Positions 1 to 9,234 of a stretch of 64,000 nucleotides of DNA are shown here, one piece after another. The translations under genes were made by a program, and so were the position numbers. Source of the stretch: Roseateles_B sp051857535 (GTDB taxonomy: Bacteria > Pseudomonadota > Gammaproteobacteria > Burkholderiales > Burkholderiaceae_C). Every line of letters starts with the position of its first letter. Positions within the stretch are counted from its first letter, which is position 1. The stretch covers positions 14,740 through 78,739 of the forward strand of contig NZ_JBPZGY010000019.1 in assembly GCF_051857535.1 (NCBI RefSeq). The letters run 5' to 3'. The notes beneath the pieces were generated by a model. That model saw only the letters and a program-made list of their open reading frames with translations, was not told the DNA's origin and searched no databases.

Positions 1-1
1 C

Positions 2-295
2 AAGGCCATCGAGCATGCCGAGCAGTTGGACGCCCAGACCATAGGCTGCGACGACCGCTGCGCCCTGGGCCAATGGCTTTACGGCAACGGCCGACAGCGC
101 TTCGGCGGCCAGCCTGGCTTCATGGCGCTGATCGAGCACCACAAGGAATTCCATCAGGCGGCAGGGGCCGTGGCGCGGACCATCAACGCCGGCCGCATGG
201 ACGAGGCGCGTGCACTGCTGGGCGCCAACACGGCATTCTCGGCCGCCTCCAACGCCGTGGCACTGGACCTGACGCGGCTCAAGCAGGGCCGCTGA
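2..295 (+). CDS. C-terminal end of a chemoreceptor with a CZB zinc-binding domain (partial)
   Basis: The gene runs in from the left edge and only its last 97 codons are visible. They contain a CZB (chemoreceptor zinc-binding) pattern: a His about 10 residues before a Cys-rich CDDRCALGQW segment, then HHKEFH about 30 residues on. In known CZB domains one Cys and three His bind zinc. Such domains sit at the cytoplasmic C-terminus of methyl-accepting chemotaxis proteins or on some diguanylate cyclases. The methyl-accepting part is not in view, so a CZB-tagged cyclase is the alternative. The final helix is Ala-rich and ends with LTRLKQGR. Confidence 0.8.
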   Translation, partial: KAIEHAEQLDAQTIGCDDRCALGQWLYGNGRQRFGGQPGFMALIEHHKEFHQAAGAVARTINAGRMDEARALLGANTAFSAASNAVALDLTRLKQGR

Positions 296-418
296 GGCGG
301 CCGCCTGACCGCGGCGGGCGCCTGCATCTCCTTTCATTTGCTCACGGCCTGAGGGTCTGCCCTCGGGCCACTCCTCTGGCGCGCTATTACCATCGCGGCA
401 CAAAGAGGGAGAGAGTGA

Positions 419-1987
419 ATGAAACCCACCCGTGACGCCACGGACCCCGGTCCGCGACCGGGTCCGGCCGACTTCGGTCGGCCAAGCCCGGCGGCCTGCG
501 CCTACGCACGACCGCCTCAGCCGCTGCGTGAACTCGCCGGCCCACCCGGCTGGCCGCTGCTGGGTCATCTGCCCGTCCTGGACCGCCACCGCCTGCAGCA
601 GCAGCTGGAGGGCTGGGCCGGCACGCACGGCCCCCTGTACCGCCTGCAACTGGGCCGGCGGCCGGTGCTGGTCGTGGCTGACCACCAACTGGCCCAGGAC
701 GTGATGCGCAGGCGCCCACGGCATGTGCTGCGCAGCCCCACCACCCGGCGCGTCTGCCAGGAACTGGGCGTGGATGGCCTCTTCATGAGCGAAGGCGAGC
801 GCTGGCAGGCCCTGCGTCGCCTGACGGTGCGGGCCTTCACACCCGAGGTGCTGCGGGGCTTCCATCCCCGCATGCTGCTTATAGGCCAACGCTGGCGCGA
901 GCGTTGGGAGCAGGCCCTGCGGTCAGGCCGGCAGCCTGAACTCGCCCGAGACCTGCCGCGCTTCTCCCTGGAGGTGGGCGTGGCACTGGTCATGGGCGTG
1001 GACCTGGGGGCTGACGACGGCATGAAGGATGCCCCACAGCATCGCCTGGACAAGGGCGCCCCCCCGCTCAGGCATGAAGGCCCTGCGCAGTCCAGCGCCG
1101 GCAGCCATCAGCTGCAGTCGGACATTGAATTCCTGATCGGCCAGGTCTGGCGGCGCATCAACACGACGCTGCCGCTGTGGCGCTGGTTCAAGACCGCCCC
1201 GGAACGCGCCGTGGATGCAGCCATCACACGCGTGCGCCTGGCCCTGCTGCCCCTCATCGAACAGGCCCGCGCCCACCGTGCGGCCCACCCGACGGCCGCG
1301 CCGCGCCATCTGCTGGACGCCCTGCTGATCGCCCAGGACCAGCCCGAGGCCGGTGAGCACCCCGTCGAGCTGAGCGACGAACAGCTGGTGCGCCTGCTGA
1401 CCGAGCTGGTCTTCGCCGGCGAAGACACCAGCGCCCATTCCCTTGCCTGGCTGCTGACCCTGGCAAGCCGCCACCCCGGGGCCTGGCAGCAGTTGCAGAC
1501 CGAGATCGCCCAGTCCTGCCCGCCCGAAGGCCCCGACTACGACAGCCTGCGTCGCCTGCCCTACGCCGAGGCCCTGATCCAGGAATCGCAGCGCCTGCGA
1601 CCGGTCATCAGCCTGCTGATGTTCCAGTCTGCCGAGGATCAGGTGGTGGGCGGCGTGCTGGTGCCCCGGGGCGCGGGCCTGATGACGCTCAACCGCTACA
1701 GTGCCCTCAGGCACGGCCCCGAGGACCGCCACGAGTTCCGCCCTGAACGCTGGCTGGCCCTGGACGGCCAGACGCCCTGCGCCTCCTCCATGCCCTTCGG
1801 CGCGGGCGCACGCACCTGCCCGGGCCGCTATGCCGCCCTGCTGCAGATGAAGACCTTGCTGGCCCTGATGGCACCGGCCCTGGACCTGCTGCCCTGTCAG
1901 GCGCCGCTGCCTGACGAGGTGCTGGAGGTGACCCTGAGGCCCGCTGCGCTGGACCTGCGCTGGAAGCTGCGCGGCGCCACGGCCTGA
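419..1987 (+). CDS. Cytochrome P450 monooxygenase
   Basis: Heme-thiolate oxygenase of 522 aa. The diagnostic parts are in order: the I-helix oxygen-activation motif AGEDTS (about residue 333), the ExxR K-helix pair ESQR (about 389-392), and the heme loop FGAGARTCPG with the axial Cys near residue 467. It is longer than typical soluble bacterial P450s (about 400-450 aa), owing to an N-terminal extension and a low-complexity insert near residues 200-235. A purine-rich GGGAGAG lies just upstream of the chosen ATG. No ferredoxin or reductase gene is adjacent, so redox partners must be elsewhere. The substrate cannot be told from sequence. Confidence 0.93.
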   Translation: MKPTRDATDPGPRPGPADFGRPSPAACAYARPPQPLRELAGPPGWPLLGHLPVLDRHRLQQQLEGWAGTHGPLYRLQLGRRPVLVVADHQLAQDVMRRRPRHVLRSPTTRRVCQELGVDGLFMSEGERWQALRRLTVRAFTPEVLRGFHPRMLLIGQRWRERWEQALRSGRQPELARDLPRFSLEVGVALVMGVDLGADDGMKDAPQHRLDKGAPPLRHEGPAQSSAGSHQLQSDIEFLIGQVWRRINTTLPLWRWFKTAPERAVDAAITRVRLALLPLIEQARAHRAAHPTAAPRHLLDALLIAQDQPEAGEHPVELSDEQLVRLLTELVFAGEDTSAHSLAWLLTLASRHPGAWQQLQTEIAQSCPPEGPDYDSLRRLPYAEALIQESQRLRPVISLLMFQSAEDQVVGGVLVPRGAGLMTLNRYSALRHGPEDRHEFRPERWLALDGQTPCASSMPFGAGARTCPGRYAALLQMKTLLALMAPALDLLPCQAPLPDEVLEVTLRPAALDLRWKLRGATA

Positions 1988-2035
1988 GCCGCACGGTGCC
2001 GCATCGACAAGCCGTTGCCTGCCCCGCGGAACGGC

Positions 2036-2581
2036 TTAGTGCCCCTCGAAGCTCACCAGCGTATGCAGGGGCAGCCCCGCCGCGCGGATGCGATCGGAGC
2101 CGCCCAGCTCGGGCAGGTCCACGATGGCCGCGCCCTCAATCACCTGCGCGCCCAGGCGCTGCAGCAGGCGCAGGCCGGCCAGCATGGTGCCGCCGGTGGC
2201 GATGAGGTCGTCGATCAGCACCACGCGGTCCTGAGGGCCAAGCGCATCGGTGTGGATCTCCACTGTGGCGCTGCCGTACTCCAGCTCGTAGCTCTCCTGC
2301 ACCGTGGTGAAGGGCAGCTTGCCTTTCTTGCGTATGGGCACGAAGCCGATGTTGAGCTCATAGGCCAGCACCGAGCCGATGATGAAGCCCCGCGCATCCA
2401 GGCCCGCGATGGCCGTGGGCCGGGCATCGAAATAGCGGTGCACGAACTGGTCGATCAGCACCCGGAAGGCCTTGGGGCTGGACAGCAGGGGTGTGATGTC
2501 CCGGAACTGCACGCCCGCGCTGGGCCAGTCGGGCACGGTGCGGATCTGCTGGCGGATGAAGTCGAGGTCACTGTGGCTCAT
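2036..2581 (-). CDS. apt: Adenine phosphoribosyltransferase
   Basis: Purine salvage enzyme that makes AMP from adenine and PRPP in the cytoplasm. At 181 aa it matches the usual size (E. coli Apt 183 aa). The PRPP-binding signature VVLIDDLIATGGTM is at residues 120-133, and LDARGFIIG, typical of the family, is at 61-69. It stands alone, convergent with the P450 gene, with 48 bp between the two stops. Confidence 0.97.
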   Translation of the reverse strand: MSHSDLDFIRQQIRTVPDWPSAGVQFRDITPLLSSPKAFRVLIDQFVHRYFDARPTAIAGLDARGFIIGSVLAYELNIGFVPIRKKGKLPFTTVQESYELEYGSATVEIHTDALGPQDRVVLIDDLIATGGTMLAGLRLLQRLGAQVIEGAAIVDLPELGGSDRIRAAGLPLHTLVSFEGH

Positions 2582-2626
2582 GAGGCCGGATTGTGCCCAG
2601 GCCTGCGGCTGGGCTCCACCTGGGCT

Positions 2627-3081
2627 CTACTTTGTGCCAGGCAGCGGCGGCATGCCCTCCAGCAGTTCACGGGCGCGCGCCTCGGCCCTCTGCTCCTCTG
2701 TCGGACTGACTTGAATCAGAAAGCTCCCCGCCGGCCGGTTGAGCGTCCGCCCTGTGGGGGCAAGCGGCGACACCATCAAAGCAGTCAAGAATGTCCTTCA
2801 GACGCTTTCTGTCCTGCTCGGCCTGATCCACGAAGGCGTTGAAGAAGCCGCAAGGCCCATTGGCTCCCTCCCAGCTGAACACAGCCACGCCCGGCAGCAG
2901 CAGGCTGGCGCCGCCCGCGTCGCCCCCAAGCAGGGCTTGCTGACGAGGACCAGAAGCAACATGCGTGCCTTCAACGCCATCGCGCACTACGAGTTGAGGG
3001 GTCACGGGGGTGCAGTCCACACCGGCTGATGCCGCAGACGCCACCACGGTCAGCACCGCCATCGCCATCATCCTTTTTCAT
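2627..3081 (-). pseudogene. Broken gene for a small secreted protein (two apparent +1 frameshifts)
   Basis: A good Shine-Dalgarno (GGGGAG) precedes ATG at 3081, which begins Met-Lys-Lys and then hits a stop after 36 codons. Omitting one base in the A5G2 run right after the start would give MKKMMAMAVLTVVASAASAG, a textbook signal peptide that leads into the long middle frame (ATG 3071, open to 2667). Near 2771-2797 a second one-base shift would move to a third frame with a natural C-terminus (VSPLAPTGRTLNRPAG, later TEEQRAEARARELLEG, stop at 2627). The mature part has four Cys before the second shift. The function is unrecognised. This is either a real pseudogene or two single-base assembly errors. 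Confidence 0.5.
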
Positions 3082-3133
3082 AGCTTCTCCCCGAATGAAT
3101 CAGGAATATGCCAACCGCAATACTGAGTGCCCA

Positions 3134-4687
3134 TTACGCCGCCTTGCCGTCACTCACCAGCCTCGCCCGCCCATTGCGCTTGGCCGCATACAACGCCGCA
3201 TCCGCCAGCTCGACCAGCAGGCCGCCGTCCTCGCCAGCCTGGGCCACGCGCGTGGCGTGGCCGATGCTGAGGGTCACGCCGCTGCGCAAGGGGCTGGCAC
3301 CGTGGGGGATGGCGGCCAGGCGCAAGCTGTCCAGGCAGCGCTGGGCGATCTGCCGCGCCTCGATGGCGTCCACATCCTCCAGCAGCACCGCGAACTCCTC
3401 GCCGCCGTAGCGGCACAGCACGGCCTCGTTGACGCAGGACTGCAGCAGGCTGGCCACGCGGCGCAGGCAGTCGTCGCCGGCAACGTGGCCATGGCAATCG
3501 TTGTATTGCTTGAAATGGTCGATATCCAGCAGCAGCAGGGACACGGGCTGCTGGTGATGCAAGCTGCGCTGCCAGGCCTGGCGCAGCAGCTCATCGAAGA
3601 GGCGGCGGTTGCCGACGCGGGTGAGGCCATCGGTGGTGGTCTGGCGGGCCAGCAGCTCGTTGGCATGGCGCAGGCGCAGCTCCTGGCGCTTGCGCTCCGT
3701 GAAGTCCGCGATGATGCAGACGAAGAGATGCGTGGTCGCCGTCTTCACCTCGGCCACATTGAGCTGCAGGGCCAGGCCGGTGCCGCCGCGGTGGCGGCCG
3801 CTCATCTCATGCTGCCGCCCCAGCAGCAGCTGCGGCTGCAGGCGGGACTCGCCGCGCTCGCTGCTGTCCAGCACCATGCTCAGGTGCGCCCCCTGCAGCT
3901 CAGCAGCCGTGTAGCCGAACAGCGCTTCGCAAGCCGGGTTCACCTCCAGCATGTGGCCATCGGTGTCCAGCGTGATGATGGCATTGCGCGCTGCCTGGAT
4001 CACGGCCTGCAGATGGGCCTGGCTCGCAGCCAGGCGCTGCTGCTCCTGCACCAGGTCGCTGACATCCATGCGCACGCCAACGATGCCGCCGGAGGCCGTG
4101 CGCTGCTCATGGATGCGCAGCCACTTGTTGTCATGCACCCGCTGCAGCAGGGGCTCGATCTGCTGGCCGCGCTGGGCCAGGCGCTCGGCGAGCCAGGCTT
4201 CCTCGCGGCCCCGGGCCTCGGGAACACCACCGCTGTAGGCCGAGGCCCGCGCCATCTCCTGAAAGCTGGCGCCGCGGTCGAAGGCCCCCCACATGTGCGG
4301 ATAGATCTCGATCAGCTTGCGGTTGTAGGCGACCAGACGGTCGTCGGCATCGAAGATCTCGACGCTGGCCGGCAGCGCATCGATGGCCTCCTCCAACTGG
4401 TCATAGGCGCGTTGGATCTGGTGACGCCCCTGCGCCAGCATCAGCAGGCCCAGCACGGCGGCCAGCAAACCCGGCACCATGCCGGCGATGGCCCAGCCCA
4501 GCACCGGCTCGCCCTGCGACTGCGCATGCAGCCCCCCAGCAAAGCAAGCCAGCTGCATCAGCAGGCAGGCCAGCAGCAGCACGGCCATGCCCTTCTTCAT
4601 CAGCAAGTCCTGGGTCCCGCGCAAGGCGGCATGCCAGCGCATCCGCTGGCGGCGGCGCAGGGTGGCGGTGGCGGGGCGGCTGGACAT
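3134..4687 (-). CDS. Membrane-bound diguanylate cyclase with PAS domains
   Basis: Makes cyclic di-GMP from GTP. The 517 aa contain two N-terminal membrane helices (about residues 33-52 and 64-85), a PAS-like sensor (about 95-210), a second PAS domain (about 220-345) and a C-terminal GGDEF domain (about 350-510). The active-site loop is intact (GGEEF, residues 428-432) and the metal/GTP motif DIDHFKQYND is present. The usual inhibitory RxxD I-site before GGEEF is replaced (VNEAV), so product inhibition may be weak. It is monocistronic. Confidence 0.92.
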   Translation of the reverse strand: MSSRPATATLRRRQRMRWHAALRGTQDLLMKKGMAVLLLACLLMQLACFAGGLHAQSQGEPVLGWAIAGMVPGLLAAVLGLLMLAQGRHQIQRAYDQLEEAIDALPASVEIFDADDRLVAYNRKLIEIYPHMWGAFDRGASFQEMARASAYSGGVPEARGREEAWLAERLAQRGQQIEPLLQRVHDNKWLRIHEQRTASGGIVGVRMDVSDLVQEQQRLAASQAHLQAVIQAARNAIITLDTDGHMLEVNPACEALFGYTAAELQGAHLSMVLDSSERGESRLQPQLLLGRQHEMSGRHRGGTGLALQLNVAEVKTATTHLFVCIIADFTERKRQELRLRHANELLARQTTTDGLTRVGNRRLFDELLRQAWQRSLHHQQPVSLLLLDIDHFKQYNDCHGHVAGDDCLRRVASLLQSCVNEAVLCRYGGEEFAVLLEDVDAIEARQIAQRCLDSLRLAAIPHGASPLRSGVTLSIGHATRVAQAGEDGGLLVELADAALYAAKRNGRARLVSDGKAA

Positions 4688-4803
4688 GGGGCGTGAGGCG
4701 GCCGAAGCAGAGATCCGGGCAAAGCCGGCATCCTAGGGACAAGCCCTGCCGCTGCCCAGGCGTGCAAGTCCCGAGCACGCCCCCAACCTTAGGGGGATGG
4801 CGC

Positions 4804-6066
4804 TCAGGCGCCGCGCGTCACCGGCATCGCGATCTTGTCGGAAGGGAGCTTCATGTGCCGGGCCAGTTCCAGCTTGGCCAGGGCGTTGCGATGGACCTCG
4901 TCCGGTCCGTCCGCGAAGCGCAGGGTGCGCTGATGGGCCCACATCATGGCCAGCGGCGTGTCATCGGACACGCCCATGCCGCCATGGACCTGGATGGCCC
5001 AGTCGATCACCTTGAGCGCCATATTGGGCGCCACGATCTTGATCATCGCGATCTCGGCCTTGGCGACCTTGTTGCCAACGGTGTCCATCATGTAGGCCGC
5101 CTTGAGCGTCAGCAGGCGCGCCTGCTCGATCAGGCAGCGGGCTTCGGCGATGCGCTCCTGTGTCACCGTCTGCTGCGACAGGGTCTTGCCGAAGGCTACA
5201 CGGGCGATGGCGCGCTGGCACATGAGCTCCAGCGCCCGCTCCGCCGCCCCGATGGAACGCATGCAGTGGTGGATGCGGCCCGGCCCCAAGCGGCCCTGGG
5301 CGATCTCGAAGCCGCGCCCCTCGCCCAGCAGGATGCTGGACACCGGCACACGCACATCCTTCAGCTCGATCTCCATGTGGCCATGCGGCGCATCGTCATA
5401 GCCGAAAACCGGCAGGGCCCGCTTGACGGTGACGCCCGGCGTGTCTGCCGGCACCAGCACCATGGACTGCTGCTCATGGCGGCCAGCCTCCGGGTCGGTC
5501 TTGCCCATCACGATGTAGAGCATGCAGCGCGGATCACCAGCGCCGCTGGACCACCATTTGGTGCCGTTGATCACGTACTCATCGCCCTGGCGCTCGATGC
5601 GGCATCGGATATTGGTGGCATCGGAGGAAGCCACCTCGGGCTCGGTCATCAGAAAGGCCGAGCGGATCTCGCCGCGCAGCAGGGGCTCCAGCCAGCGGTC
5701 CTTCTGGGCCTCACTGCCGTAGCGCTCGATGGTCTCCATATTGCCGGTATCGGGCGCGGAGCAGTTGAAGACCTCGGGGGCCCAGGACACGCGGCCCATG
5801 ATCTCGCACAGGGGCGCGTACTCGAGGTTGGAGAGTCCTTCCGGTGCACGGGCCGACTGCGGCAGGAACAGGTTCCATAAGCCGGCCTCGCGAGCCAGGG
5901 GCTTGAGCTCCTCGATGAGGCGCGTGGGCACCCAGGCATTGCCGGCTCGGCGGTTGGCCTCCACCTCCTCGTGGAAGCGGCGCTCATTGGGGTAGATGTG
6001 CTGGTCGAAGAAGGCCAGCAGGCGCTCGCGATAGGCCTGGACCTTGGGGCTGTAGTCGAAATTCAT
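4804..6066 (-). CDS. Acyl-CoA dehydrogenase family protein
   Basis: FAD-dependent acyl-CoA oxidation, of the type related to the dehydrogenase part of ACAD10/11. The 420 aa show the helical N-domain, the beta-domain signature FLMTEPEVASSDATN (about residue 140), KWWSSGAGDP (about 168), and the C-terminal helical domain with QVHGGMGVSDDTPLA and FADGPDEVHRN. It is the last gene of a minus-strand run: phosphatase-like gene, EthD-like gene, this gene. The gap to the EthD-like gene is 27 bp. The natural substrate is unknown; a branched or hydroxylated acyl-CoA would fit the family. Confidence 0.93.
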   Translation of the reverse strand: MNFDYSPKVQAYRERLLAFFDQHIYPNERRFHEEVEANRRAGNAWVPTRLIEELKPLAREAGLWNLFLPQSARAPEGLSNLEYAPLCEIMGRVSWAPEVFNCSAPDTGNMETIERYGSEAQKDRWLEPLLRGEIRSAFLMTEPEVASSDATNIRCRIERQGDEYVINGTKWWSSGAGDPRCMLYIVMGKTDPEAGRHEQQSMVLVPADTPGVTVKRALPVFGYDDAPHGHMEIELKDVRVPVSSILLGEGRGFEIAQGRLGPGRIHHCMRSIGAAERALELMCQRAIARVAFGKTLSQQTVTQERIAEARCLIEQARLLTLKAAYMMDTVGNKVAKAEIAMIKIVAPNMALKVIDWAIQVHGGMGVSDDTPLAMMWAHQRTLRFADGPDEVHRNALAKLELARHMKLPSDKIAMPVTRGA

Positions 6067-6093
6067 GTCGGATCCTCAGGAAAGGCTGGGGTA

Positions 6094-6405
6094 TCAGACC
6101 AGCAGCTCGCACAGGTGGATCTGCGGCTGCAGGCTGGAGTAGCGGCTCACATGCGCAGCCAGCGCGGGGCCGGCGGCGGCGAGTGCGGACTGGGCGCTGG
6201 GCAGGTCGGAAAAATCCGCAAAGGTGGCAGCAATCAGCTCGCCAGGGCGGGGCGGGGCTGCGCCCAGGAAGCGGGCCAGCTCCAGGCGCTGCAGGCCCAG
6301 GGGCGTGAGCAGGCGACGGGCCAGAGCCGCATGCTCGGCGGCATAGCAGGCCGCGTCGAAGCGGGCACCTTCGGCCCAGTGGTAGAGACCCATCACTCGG
6401 ATCAT
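6094..6405 (-). CDS. Small EthD-like / dimeric alpha-beta barrel protein
   Basis: The 103-aa protein begins MIRVMGLYHWAEGARFD. This is the first strand of a ferredoxin-like EthD fold, and the Tyr-His pair is typical of the group. The start is fixed by GAGGAG seven bases upstream, and its ATG overlaps the TGA of the preceding gene (ATGA), so the two are translationally coupled. EthD-like proteins often sit beside acyl-CoA dehydrogenases in catabolic operons, where their role is undefined. Confidence 0.75.
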   Translation of the reverse strand: MIRVMGLYHWAEGARFDAACYAAEHAALARRLLTPLGLQRLELARFLGAAPPRPGELIAATFADFSDLPSAQSALAAAGPALAAHVSRYSSLQPQIHLCELLV

Positions 6406-7166
6406 GCTTGCTCCTCGGTTGGCGGTTCCTTCGGGTGGCGAACGGCACGGTACTGCAGGTACTGGTTCAGCAGATGTTCCATGGTGGTCAGGCGATCCTC
6501 GTGCCGCAGACCATCCAGCGGCGCGAGGTTCAGGCCGCGCAGCACCCAGTCGCCAGGGGCCTGGCCCAGGTCGATCACATTGAGACAAGCCGGGCTCTGC
6601 ATCAGGCTGCCGTAGAGCAGGCGCTGGCCGCCGCTGAGGGCATGGGACAGCAGGGCCGCGTTGACCACGCCGTGCAGCACCAGCAGGGCGCTGTCCCAGT
6701 GCGGGTCGGCGCGCAGGCGCTGCAGGGCCGGCAGGACGCGGTCCAGGAACTCGCCGACGGACTCACCCTGCAGGAAGCGCTGGCCTTCGGGCACCTGGCC
6801 CTGGTGCAGGCCGCAGAATGCCTGCCGCAGGGCCGCAGGCGGAATCTCCGACAGGCGGCCGCCGCGGATCTCCTCCCACTCGGGCCAGACCTCGGGGCGC
6901 AGGGACTCGTGTCCGGAAGCGGCCAGCACCAGGGCCGCGGTTTGCGCAGTGCGCGGCAGGCCGGAGATGATGACCCGGTCCAGGCGCACGCCCTGCTCGC
7001 GCAGATAGGCCCCGGCAGCCCGTGCCTGGGCCTGGCCATGCGCGGTCAGGCCCACCTGCTCGGGCAGGACCGGGCGACCCGTCACGTCGTTGAAGTAGCA
7101 GACCTCGCCATGGCGCATCAGGTAGAGGCGCCGACGTCGGCCCTGGAGACTCGGGGCATGGGACAT
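6402..7166 (-). CDS. Histidine phosphatase family protein
   Basis: Phosphoglycerate-mutase-like phosphatase of 254 aa. The catalytic phospho-histidine motif RHGE is at about residues 18-21 (LYLMRHGEVCYFND), and the second catalytic His is in LLVLHGVVN. I chose ATG 7166 (MSHAPSLQGRR) because the phosphatase fold starts right after it. An upstream in-frame ATG at 7355 would run into the divergent acyltransferase start. It is the first gene of the operon with the EthD-like and acyl-CoA dehydrogenase genes. Substrate unknown. Confidence 0.88.
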   Translation of the reverse strand: MSHAPSLQGRRRRLYLMRHGEVCYFNDVTGRPVLPEQVGLTAHGQAQARAAGAYLREQGVRLDRVIISGLPRTAQTAALVLAASGHESLRPEVWPEWEEIRGGRLSEIPPAALRQAFCGLHQGQVPEGQRFLQGESVGEFLDRVLPALQRLRADPHWDSALLVLHGVVNAALLSHALSGGQRLLYGSLMQSPACLNVIDLGQAPGDWVLRGLNLAPLDGLRHEDRLTTMEHLLNQYLQYRAVRHPKEPPTEEQA

Positions 7167-7236
7167 GCACGCAGTGTGACCCAGCGCCGTGGGGGCGGCT
7201 GTCGCGCAGGCGGCAGGCACGACAATGCGGCCCGAC

Positions 7237-9234
7237 ATGAGTTCACCCAACCCCGTCTCCTTGGCGACACCCCAGCCTCTGCGCTGGGACATCCAGGCCC
7301 TGCGCGGCCTGGCCGTCGCCTGGGTGCTGATGCACCATGCCCAGCTGCCCGGCATCCCCGGCGGCTACCTGGGCGTGGACATCTTCTTCGTGATCTCGGG
7401 CTACCTGATCACGGGCCTGGTGCAGCGTGCCCTGCTGGCGGGGCAGTTCAGCTTCCGAGACTTCTATGCCAGGCGCGCACGCCGGCTGCTGCCCGCGGCC
7501 TATGTCACGCTGGCGCTGACCCTGCTGGCCAGCCCCTGGCTGCAGAATGCCCGCGAGCAACTGGACCTGGCCGCGCAGGCCCGTGGTGCCCTGCTCTTTG
7601 CCAGCAACTGGGTGCTGTGGCAGCAGAGCGGCTACTTCCAGGGCGCCGCCGAGCTCAAGCCGCTGCTGCATTTCTGGTCCCTGTCACTGGAGGAGCAGTA
7701 CTACCTGCTGTTGCCGGCCCTTCTGTGGCTCACCCCACCGCGCTGGCGGCGCCTGGCGGTGGGCGTGCTCGGGCTGGCCAGCCTGGCTCTGTGCGTGTAC
7801 TGGCTGTCCCGCGACGCCAGCCTGGCCTTCTATGCACTGCCCAGCCGCGCCTGGGAGCTGGGCCTGGGCTCGCTGGTGGCGCTGTGGCCGCGTCCAGGGC
7901 CTGTGCCTGCGGCCCTGCGCGCGGGTGCCGTGATCGCCCTGCTGACCCTGCCCCTGCTGGAGCAGCCCGGCTGGCCGCATCCCGGACCATTGGCCCTCTT
8001 CGCCTGCCTGGCCACCGCCTTGCTGGTGCAGCATCCAGCCGACCAGGAAGCCGCGCCACGCGGGCTGCGCCCCCTGGTCTGGCTGGGCGACCGCAGCTAT
8101 TCGCTCTACCTCGTGCACTGGCCGCTGATGGCGGCGGTGCACAGCGCCTGGGTCGGGAGCGGCCATGAGGCGCCTGCCGAGCTGACGGCCTGGCGCCTGG
8201 CCGCGCTGGCAGCCGCGCTGCCCCTGGCCTGGCTGCTGCACCGCTGGGTGGAGCTGCCCGGCAAGGCGCGCCTGCGGGGCGCGCCGGGATGGATGGCCCT
8301 GCTCATCGGCAGCCTCGCCCTGGCCGTGCTGCCCAGCCTCACCCAGCGCTGGGTGCAAGCGCCTGAGGGCCATGACTTTGCCCGGCTCACCCGGCCGAAC
8401 TACGGCTTCTCCGCCCACTGCGATGCCGAGCAGCCCTTTGCCCCGCACCCACAATGCCAGCGCGGCGCGCATCCCCGCTGGATGGTCTGGGGCGATTCCT
8501 ATGCCATGCACCTGGTGCCAGGTCTTGCCCGGCACCTGGACGAGCAGGGCGGCCCGGGCCTGATCCAGGCGACCAAATCCTCCTGCGGCCCCTTCCCCGG
8601 CCTGGCTCCCTACAAGCCCGAGGCGGCGCCCGGCGCGACCTTCGCCCCGCGCTGGGTGGCGCAGTGCCGCGCCTTCAACGAGGCCGTGCTGGACTGGCTG
8701 GCACTGCACCCGGAGGTGCGCACGGTGGTGCTCTCCAGCCTGCTGACCCAGTACCTGGACACGCGGCAGTACAGTCCCCGGCGACTCACGCCGCAAGGCC
8801 TGCTGTCCGGGCAGGCCCTGGACGAGGCAGGCCTGCGCCAGGCCCTGCTGGACGATCTGCGGCGCACCACGCAGCACCTGCAGGCCATGGGCCGGCAGGT
8901 GCTGCTGGTCGCGCCGCCGCCACGGGCCGGCTTCAATGTCGCGGCCTGCCTGGAACGCCGGGCCCTGGGCCGCTGGACCCTGGGCGCCACGCCGGATTGC
9001 CGCATCGATGCCGAGCACCGCGATGCCAGCGCCCAGGCGGTAGAGGCCTGGCTGCGGCAGGCCGGCACGGTGCTTCCCGTGCTGCGCTTCGAGCCCCTGC
9101 TGTGCCGCGGCGACCGCTGCGACGTGATGCGGGATGGCGTGATGCTCTACCGCGACCAGGGCCATCTGAGCGAGGACGGGTCGGCCTGGCTCCTGCCCCA
9201 GCTGGACTGGCCGGCGCCTTCAGCCGCGCAGTAG
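7237..9234 (+). CDS. Membrane acyltransferase with C-terminal SGNH domain (OafA/YrhL type)
   Basis: O-acyltransferase that probably modifies a cell-surface polysaccharide. The N-terminal half is an acyltransferase-3 domain of about ten membrane helices: it opens with DIQALRGLAVAWVLMHHAQ and contains GVDIFFVISGYLITG and FYARRARRLLPAA. The C-terminal half is a periplasmic SGNH-like domain with the GDS block (WGDSYAMHL) and a terminal DQGHLSEDG His/Asp block. ATG 7237 is preferred, giving 665 aa; ATG 7225 or GTG 7189 are possible. It is divergent from the phosphatase operon and overlaps the antiporter gene tail-to-tail by 15 bp. Confidence 0.92.
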   Translation: MSSPNPVSLATPQPLRWDIQALRGLAVAWVLMHHAQLPGIPGGYLGVDIFFVISGYLITGLVQRALLAGQFSFRDFYARRARRLLPAAYVTLALTLLASPWLQNAREQLDLAAQARGALLFASNWVLWQQSGYFQGAAELKPLLHFWSLSLEEQYYLLLPALLWLTPPRWRRLAVGVLGLASLALCVYWLSRDASLAFYALPSRAWELGLGSLVALWPRPGPVPAALRAGAVIALLTLPLLEQPGWPHPGPLALFACLATALLVQHPADQEAAPRGLRPLVWLGDRSYSLYLVHWPLMAAVHSAWVGSGHEAPAELTAWRLAALAAALPLAWLLHRWVELPGKARLRGAPGWMALLIGSLALAVLPSLTQRWVQAPEGHDFARLTRPNYGFSAHCDAEQPFAPHPQCQRGAHPRWMVWGDSYAMHLVPGLARHLDEQGGPGLIQATKSSCGPFPGLAPYKPEAAPGATFAPRWVAQCRAFNEAVLDWLALHPEVRTVVLSSLLTQYLDTRQYSPRRLTPQGLLSGQALDEAGLRQALLDDLRRTTQHLQAMGRQVLLVAPPPRAGFNVAACLERRALGRWTLGATPDCRIDAEHRDASAQAVEAWLRQAGTVLPVLRFEPLLCRGDRCDVMRDGVMLYRDQGHLSEDGSAWLLPQLDWPAPSAAQ

